Shown one piece after another: positions 59,089 to 64,000 of a DNA stretch of 64,000 bases. The translations under genes were made by a program, and so were the position numbers. Each line of letters starts with the position of its first letter. Position 1 is the stretch's first letter. The stretch spans positions 62,001 to 126,000 of the forward strand of contig NZ_BBCD01000004.1 in NCBI RefSeq assembly GCF_001311865.1, read 5' to 3'. The notes below the pieces were generated by a model. It had not been told where the DNA came from. It saw only the letters and a program-made list of their open reading frames with translations, and did no database searches. This DNA comes from Piscibacillus salipiscarius JCM 13188 (GTDB lineage: Bacteria > Bacillota > Bacilli > Bacillales > Alkalibacillaceae).

Positions 59089-60238
59089 TTAGCGTATATT
59101 CCACTTCGGTTTATCTGAGCGTGTAAAGAAGCTATTTCGCTTCTCGCGTTTAGCCATTAAGTTATCGCAATACTGATTAGCTGCTTCAACAGTTGAAATG
59201 TTTTGCGTTTTTGGCTGTTTTATAAACTTCCATCATCGTGTTATAAATCTCTTTTGTTTTAAGTAAAACACGCTCTTTATTAGGTCCATATAGCTCATCG
59301 GTTACTTGTATCAAACCACCAGCATTAATAATGTAATCAGGTGCATATAAAATGCCTCGATCAGCAAGTTCGTGTCCGTGTTTTTCTTCAAGTAACTGAT
59401 TATTCGCAGCTCCTGCAATTGCTTTAAACTTAAATTGCTCTATTGTTGTCTCGTTAATAATTCCTCCAAAAGCACAAGGCACAAAAATATCAGCATCAGC
59501 TAAGTAGATGTCATTCGGTTCAACGATGTGCAGTTTACCTGGTAAACCTTTTGCTTCTAATTGAATCGTTTCGATGTTTTCAGTGCTAATGTCTGATGCG
59601 TAGACCGTTGCGCCTTCTTCTAATAAACGCTTCGCTACTTTAAAGCCAACTTTTCCGAGTCCTTGAATCGCATACGATACGGCGCTTAGATCTTCATGGT
59701 CAAAAAGCATGTGACATGTTGCTTTTAAACCATAGATTACACCTTGTGATGTCGGGATTGACGAGTCTCCACCACCTCCGTATGCTTCAGGAATTCCTGC
59801 AATGTTTTTCGTTTCTTTATACGCATGGACGAAATCTTCTAACGTCGTCCCCATATCAGTTCCCGTGTAAAATCGCCCGTTAAGAGAATCAACGAACTGG
59901 CCAAATGCGCGGAATAATTCAGGTGATTTATCTGTTTTAGGATCGCCAATAATAACGGATTTTCCTCCACCAAAATCTAAATCAGCCGCGGCACATTTGT
60001 AGCTCATACCTTTAGATAGTCTAAGCACGTCTTCTAATGCATCATCAAACGTTTCATAAGGATGCATGCGGCAACCACCAATCGCCGGACCAAGTTTAGT
60101 GCTATGTATGGCGATGATTGCTCTGAGTCCTGTTTCCGGATCATTACAGAAAATGACTTGTTCATGCTCCATCATCTTACTCATGAGGTCGTAGCTTTCG
60201 TTTCGATCGTTCTTTGACGATGTTTTTAAAAAACTCAT
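59089..60238 (-). CDS. Phenylalanine dehydrogenase (one frame break)
   Basis: NAD-dependent amino acid dehydrogenase of about 383 residues. The catalytic Lys segment is [20 protein letters not shown], and other segments are [20 protein letters not shown] and [17 protein letters not shown]. From memory, these and the C-terminal [14 protein letters not shown] match Bacillus phenylalanine dehydrogenase better than leucine dehydrogenase, which has GSSGNPSPVTAYG at the equivalent place. The frame breaks near 59215, and the corrected tail ends at TAA 59089. ATG 60238 follows GAGGAGG. It makes phenylpyruvate, a plausible substrate for the E1-E2-E3 genes that follow. Confidence 0.85.
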
Positions 60239-60291
60239 AACCATCCTCCTCAATCGGATTTAATTTTTATAAAACTAAACTTCAGGGTGAC

Positions 60292-60687
60292 TTAACTAGT
60301 TTGCGGTGAGATTTTTTGTTCAATTAATTCTTTCGGTAAAATGACTTGCTTGACTTCGCCTTTACCGATTAATTGCTCATTATTGTAGGCTTCAACGGAT
60401 GTGGTTACTTGTGGGTGTTCATATTTCGTAAGTGTTGCTGTTAACGTAACTTTTGAGTTAGCTGGAGCTGCGTCGACGTGCTTGACTTCAACGGCTGCTC
60501 CCATACCTTCTTCATGTTCTTCTAAAAATGGCAAAATGATTTTTCGCGAGACCCATTCCATGTGATAAACCATGGCAACAGTTGAATACACAGGATGAAC
60601 TACTTGCCCTTCAAAGCTCGCAAACATATCATCAGTTACATCGATTTCAATTGTTTCTTGTCTACCAAGATCCATTCCTTGCTTCAT
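60292..60687 (-). CDS. FlK-like hotdog acyl-CoA thioesterase
   Basis: A 131-residue hotdog-fold protein. Residues matching the fluoroacetyl-CoA thioesterase FlK catalytic triad are seen: Thr in PVYSTVAMVYHM, Glu in HMEWVSRK and His in VEVKHVDAAP. The frame is intact. It is the first gene after a strong promoter and precedes the phenylalanine dehydrogenase gene. The acyl-CoA substrate is unknown; an aryl-acetyl-CoA is plausible from context. Confidence 0.8.
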   Translation of the reverse strand: MKQGMDLGRQETIEIDVTDDMFASFEGQVVHPVYSTVAMVYHMEWVSRKIILPFLEEHEEGMGAAVEVKHVDAAPANSKVTLTATLTKYEHPQVTTSVEAYNNEQLIGKGEVKQVILPKELIEQKISPQTS

Positions 60688-60723
60688 GCCATCGCCTCTT
60701 TTTATTAAAAATATCAGCTCTAA

Positions 60724-60738
60724 TTAAAAGCGCTTACA
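60724..60738 (-). promoter_or_regulatory. cre-like site in the leader of the thioesterase/PheDH operon
   Basis: TTAAAAGCGCTTACA fits the CcpA box at 14 of 15 positions (A for G at position 3). It lies about 35 bases after the predicted transcription start, a position where CcpA acts as a roadblock. Confidence 0.5.
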
Positions 60739-60776
60739 TGATTCAATAAAATTTTATATAACGTTATTACAACGCT

Positions 60777-60805
60777 ATTTTATCATTGCGTCATAAAACA
60801 GTCAA
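60777..60805 (-). promoter_or_regulatory. Promoter of the thioesterase/PheDH/2-oxoacid dehydrogenase operon
   Basis: On the minus strand a TTGACT -35 (60800-60805) and TAAAAT -10 (60777-60782) are 17 bp apart. A 10-bp perfect palindrome ATAACGTTAT lies just downstream at 60758-60767 and could be a repressor site. Confidence 0.75.
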
Positions 60806-60829
60806 TTTGATTTTAGAATTTTTAGAATA

Positions 60830-61795
60830 TTAACTCGTTAAGTTAATATTCAGAAGCTCTTTAGCTTTTGCAACCTGCTGAGTCGCTTCATTCATCATGC
60901 CTGTTAAAAGCTGCTGAACGGTTGGTACATCTTGAATGAGGCCGCATACTTGACCACCATTTAAGAATCCATTTTCTAAATCACCTTCAAGCGCTCCTTT
61001 GCAGTGGTGATCTTCTGAAGTCAAGGTGCGGTAATCATCCTGACTCATGCCGACTCTTTCAAGATCATGTAACCTCTCTGCATAAGGTGTTTTTAAAATT
61101 CGGCGAACCTGCCCAACTGAACGCCCGACAATCACAGTGCCTGTTCCATTATCATCAAGTAGCTTTTGCTTATAATGGATATGAAAAGGTGCCTCCTGAG
61201 TCGCAATGAGTCTAGTGCCCATCTGAACGCCGTTTGCTCCTAACATAAGTGCAGCAGATAACCCTTTTCCATCACCAATACCTCCAGCTGCGATAACAGG
61301 AACACTGACGTTTTCTGCAATTTGCGGAACGAGTGTGAACGTCGTGAGTTCGAGGTTCGAATTGATCCCAGCCGCTTCATACCCTTCAGCTACTAGAATG
61401 TCAGCTCCTGCTTCTTCAGCTTTCTTCGCATGTTTAACAGACGCAACTAACGTCATGACTTTGATACCATGCTCGTGAAAAACTGGGATAAACGGAGCAG
61501 GGTTACCCGCAGACAGCGACACAACTGGAATGTCATGGTCAATCACTAATTTGACGAGCTCCTTCACATGAGGTGTGACACCAAGGGCAATGTTAATCGC
61601 AAACGGCTGATCGGTTAGCTTTTTCGTCTCTAAAATTTTGAGCTCGACTTCCTCAGGCGTCATCGTGCCGCAGCCAAGTGTTCCGAGCCCCCCCGTATTA
61701 GAAACAGCTGCTGTTAGCGGGGCATTACTGATATTCCCCATTCCGCCTTGGACAATTGGATATTTAATGTTAATTAAGTCACAAACTGGGTTCAT
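60830..61795 (-). CDS. NMO/FabK-like flavoprotein (2-nitropropane dioxygenase family)
   Basis: An FMN TIM-barrel protein of about 321 residues. It starts MNPVCDLINIKYPIVQGGMG, followed by SLSAGNPAPF and the flavin-phosphate motifs VPVIAAGGIGDGKGLSAALM and GVQMGTRLIAT. The usual nitronate monooxygenase EAGGH motif is EGYEAAGINS here, so the catalytic His is absent. A nitronate role is thus doubtful; another FMN reductase-like role is possible. ATG 61795 follows GAGGAGG. It lies just before the thioesterase operon and after the thiolase, same strand. Confidence 0.8.
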   Translation of the reverse strand: MNPVCDLINIKYPIVQGGMGNISNAPLTAAVSNTGGLGTLGCGTMTPEEVELKILETKKLTDQPFAINIALGVTPHVKELVKLVIDHDIPVVSLSAGNPAPFIPVFHEHGIKVMTLVASVKHAKKAEEAGADILVAEGYEAAGINSNLELTTFTLVPQIAENVSVPVIAAGGIGDGKGLSAALMLGANGVQMGTRLIATQEAPFHIHYKQKLLDDNGTGTVIVGRSVGQVRRILKTPYAERLHDLERVGMSQDDYRTLTSEDHHCKGALEGDLENGFLNGGQVCGLIQDVPTVQQLLTGMMNEATQQVAKAKELLNINLTS

Positions 61796-61817
61796 AGTTA
61801 GTCCTCCTCGGTTCTGA

Positions 61818-63032
61818 TCAATCACTTACATTCTCAATGATGGTCGCAATCCCCTGTCCGACACCTACGCACATGGTTGCTAATCCATACTTCGTTCCGC
61901 GTTTTCGCATTTCGTGAATAAGAGTGGTTAAAATACGAGCCCCACTTGCTCCTAGAGGATGCCCGTAAGCAATTGCTCCTCCGTTAACGTTTACAATCTC
62001 TCGGTTCATGCCAATTTGTTTAATACACTCTAATGATTGTGAGGCAAACGCTTCGTTCAATTCGACTAATCCTAAGTCATTTACAGTTAAATTCGCTCGT
62101 TTTAACGCTTTAGCCGTCGCACCAATTGGTCCAAGTCCCATTACGGCAGGTTCTAACCCAATCGTTGCTCCTGAGTTGAATTTTGCTAAAGGCTTGAGGT
62201 TGAGTTCTTTCGCTTTTTCAGCGCTCATAAGCAATAGCGCAGATGCTCCGTCATTAACTCCTGAAGCATTTCCGGCTGTAATTGTACCTTCGCCGAATAT
62301 AGGTCTTAAATTTGAAAGCTTTTCTAATGTTGTCGTTGGCCTAGGGTGTTCATCTTGATTGACCACAATTTCATTCCCTTTTCGGTCGTGGTAAACAACT
62401 GGAACGATTTCGTCTTTTAACCTACCAGATTCCATCGCTTGCTTTGCCTTCATTTGACTTTCAAAAGCAAATTCATCCTGTTCTTCTCTGCTTATCCCGT
62501 ACCGTTTGGCGACGTTCTCTGCCGTCTGAGGCATAGAGTCTGAACCATACATGTTTTCTAACTTTTTGTTCGTAAAGCGCCAGCCAATCGTCGTATCAAA
62601 AAGCTCTCTATTACCACGCGGAAACTCTTGGTCTGGTTTAGCCATGACTAAAGGAGCCCTCGTCATACTCTCAGTACCACCCGCTATGTATATATCACCA
62701 TCACCAACCACAATCGCACGTGCAGCCTGCATAACAGCATCCATGCCTGATCCACAAAGCCGGTTAACGGTTACACCTCCGACTTCAACCGGAAGCTCCG
62801 CTAATAAAGCAGACATTCTAGCGACATTACGGTTATCCTCACCAGCCTGGTTCGCATTGCCTAAAACCACTTCTTCGATTTCACTTACAGGCACACCGGG
62901 CTGCCTTTCTAATAATGCCTTTATGACAATCGCCCCAAGATCATCAGGACGAACATGTTTTAGCCCGCCTTTATAGCGGCCAATCGGTGTTCTGACCGCA
63001 TCTACAATGACAACGTCTTTCATCGTAATCAC
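61818..63032 (-). CDS. Thiolase (acetyl-CoA C-acyltransferase)
   Basis: A 404-residue thiolase with the nucleophile Cys in VNRLCGSGMDAVMQAAR, AGGTESMTRAPLVM, VELNEAFASQSLE, the NGGAIAYGHPLGASGAR motif and the C-terminal ATMCVGVGQGIA (second Cys). This is a degradative-type thiolase, as in beta-oxidation or phenylacetate breakdown. The start is GTG 63032 or ATG 63023; the AGAAGG site favours GTG. It is the first gene of this subcluster. The frame is intact. Confidence 0.93.
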   Translation of the reverse strand: MITMKDVVIVDAVRTPIGRYKGGLKHVRPDDLGAIVIKALLERQPGVPVSEIEEVVLGNANQAGEDNRNVARMSALLAELPVEVGGVTVNRLCGSGMDAVMQAARAIVVGDGDIYIAGGTESMTRAPLVMAKPDQEFPRGNRELFDTTIGWRFTNKKLENMYGSDSMPQTAENVAKRYGISREEQDEFAFESQMKAKQAMESGRLKDEIVPVVYHDRKGNEIVVNQDEHPRPTTTLEKLSNLRPIFGEGTITAGNASGVNDGASALLLMSAEKAKELNLKPLAKFNSGATIGLEPAVMGLGPIGATAKALKRANLTVNDLGLVELNEAFASQSLECIKQIGMNREIVNVNGGAIAYGHPLGASGARILTTLIHEMRKRGTKYGLATMCVGVGQGIATIIENVSD

Positions 63033-63064
63033 GCAACCTTCTTAAGTTATTGAATGTAAATTTT

Positions 63065-63148
63065 CTATGGGTGTGTTTCACCTTCCTACGGGTGTGTTTC
63101 CCAATCCTATTGGCGTAACCTCCACCCAATAGGCGTTAACCCACTTTT
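63065..63148. repeat. Intergenic array 4: four repeats of about 21 bp
   Basis: Units start at 63065, 63086, 63107 and about 63127 (spacing 21, 21, 20). The first two share CTAYGGGTGTGTTTC; the later two share GGCGT and AACC. It lies between the aldehyde dehydrogenase terminator and the thiolase gene. Confidence 0.75.
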
Positions 63149-63154
63149 TTTATC

Positions 63155-63191
63155 AAAACATGGTCGAGACATAATATGCCTCGACCATTTC
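63155..63191 (-). terminator. Terminator of the aldehyde dehydrogenase gene
   Basis: On the minus strand stem ATGGTCGAGG / TCTCGACCAT (10 bp with one wobble) with a loop of 10 bases is followed by GTTTTGAT. It lies 7 bp after the gene end. Confidence 0.85.
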
Positions 63192-63197
63192 ATTACT

Positions 63198-64000
63198 TTA
63201 AACCCCGAAAGGATTGAGTGGTTTTGGACCGTAGTAAGATAATACGCTCTTATCTTCCATGTATAAATCAAGTGTTTCAACAGTAAGCTCACGGCCAAAG
63301 CCTGATTGCTTATAACCACCGAATGGTGTGCCTGGGAATGCTGAGAATGGGCTATTCACCATAACAATTCCGGCTTGAATTTGGTGCGCGACTCGGGTTG
63401 CACGACCTTGGTTTGTCGTCCAAATCGCCGAACCTAAACCGTATTTCGTGTCATTCGCGCGTTTGATGACATCTTTTTCATCAGAGAATTTTTCAACGAC
63501 CACTACCGGTCCGAAAATTTCTTCTTTTACTGCCTTCATATCAGGTGTGACATCCGTAATGACGGTTGGCTCATACCAATGACCATTTTCAAAGCCTTCA
63601 GGATACATCGGCTTTCCGCCTGTCGCAATCGTTGCTCCCTCGTCAATCGCAGACTGAACATAGCCATCAATGACTTCTAACTGCTCTCGGCTAATAATTG
63701 AACCGAGATGAGTTCCTTTATTTAATGGGTCGCCAGTTTGGAGCTTCTTCGTCTTTTCAATAAACTTCTCCATAAACTCATCGTAAATATCTTCATGTAC
63801 GAACATTCGAGAACGTGCTTCACACGACTGGCCTGTGTTGAAGAAAATACCGAATAATGAACCTGCAACCGCTGCTTCCATATCCGCATCTTCAAAAACA
63901 ATGTTTGGCGACTTTCCACCAAGCTCTAGTGTAATGCGTTTTAACGTTTGAGATGCTTTTTCCATAATATCTTTACCAGTCGGTGTTGAGCCGGTAAACG
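63198..64000 (-). CDS. Aldehyde dehydrogenase (5' part outside window)
   Basis: C-terminal 267 residues of an NAD(P)-dependent aldehyde dehydrogenase; the N-terminus lies beyond position 64000. The upstream in-frame residues RFTGSTPTGKDI precede the visible part. The catalytic Glu is in LELGGKSPN, the catalytic Cys in FFNTGQSCEARSRM, and EEIFGPVVVVEKF and PFGGYKQSGFGREL are family landmarks. The substrate aldehyde is unknown; phenylacetaldehyde would suit the neighbouring phenylalanine genes but is not shown by sequence. Confidence 0.92.
   Translation of the reverse strand, partial: FTGSTPTGKDIMEKASQTLKRITLELGGKSPNIVFEDADMEAAVAGSLFGIFFNTGQSCEARSRMFVHEDIYDEFMEKFIEKTKKLQTGDPLNKGTHLGSIISREQLEVIDGYVQSAIDEGATIATGGKPMYPEGFENGHWYEPTVITDVTPDMKAVKEEIFGPVVVVEKFSDEKDVIKRANDTKYGLGSAIWTTNQGRATRVAHQIQAGIVMVNSPFSAFPGTPFGGYKQSGFGRELTVETLDLYMEDKSVLSYYGPKPLNPFGV

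Noticed and set aside
59089-60238. Leucine dehydrogenase
   Set aside because: The [10 protein letters not shown] and [12 protein letters not shown] segments and the C-terminal [14 protein letters not shown] correspond to phenylalanine dehydrogenase as I remember it.

Overview
The window is chromosomal DNA of a low-GC Gram-positive bacterium, almost certainly a member of the Bacillaceae. The evidence is the gene families (BceRSAB-type module, PxpBCA, OpuA-type transporter, XylR/XylA/XylB, GH52 xylosidase, Bacillus-type phenylalanine dehydrogenase), strong AGGAGG-like ribosome binding sites, and TTGACA/TATAAT promoters. The carnitine-to-betaine genes and compatible-solute transporter fit a halotolerant or halophilic species, but that is inference. 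No rRNA, tRNA, CRISPR, phage or IS element was found.

Reading frames: about 40 genes contain one or more 1-bp indels, many next to short homopolymers. They hit every functional class, so I read them as uncorrected sequencing errors and annotate each as one gene with an interrupted frame.

Layout. 0-5 kb: antibiotic sensing/detoxification module (response regulator, histidine kinase, VanZ-like protein, BceAB-type ABC transporter). 5-9 kb: small membrane proteins, a DUF3267 metalloprotease-like protein, a lactate 2-monooxygenase-like flavoenzyme, a heptad-repeat coiled-coil protein, a NUDIX hydrolase and an NTF2-like protein. 9-11.6 kb: pxpBCA 5-oxoprolinase operon. 11.7-14.2 kb: patatin-like phospholipase, methyltransferase, small proteins. 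14.5-22.5 kb: carnitine/glycine betaine locus (CocE-type hydrolase, OpuA-like ABC transporter, thioesterase, carnitine dehydrogenase, dehydrocarnitine cleavage enzyme, TetR regulator), with three copies of one operator. 22.6-25.7 kb: zinc-ribbon and membrane proteins, DUF4139 protein, DUF2089 regulator. 25.9-38.5 kb: complete xylan/xylose regulon (xylulokinase, xylose isomerase, YesL-like protein, GH52 xylosidase, sugar ABC transporter, ROK repressor XylR, aldose 1-epimerase, secreted GH10 xylanase), with two matching 31-bp XylR operators. 38.8-45.6 kb: nuclease-helicase cluster (PLD-helicase-DUF3427 with a NUDIX partner; NERD-UvrD helicase with a MazG-like partner; HNH nuclease), a candidate defence island. 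45.8-50.9 kb: accessory small genes (GNAT, NUDIX, MazG, VOC, HAD, lipoprotein). 51.2-54.1 kb: TrpXYZ-type ABC transporter. 54.3-64 kb: catabolic cluster with phenylalanine dehydrogenase, a four-subunit 2-oxoacid dehydrogenase complex, FlK-like thioesterase, NMO-like flavoprotein, thiolase and aldehyde dehydrogenase.

The most unusual non-genic structure is a set of four intergenic arrays of degenerate repeats. Three have exactly 21-bp spacing and the fourth is near-exact. Each has a different unit sequence and each lies just 3' of a minus-strand gene.
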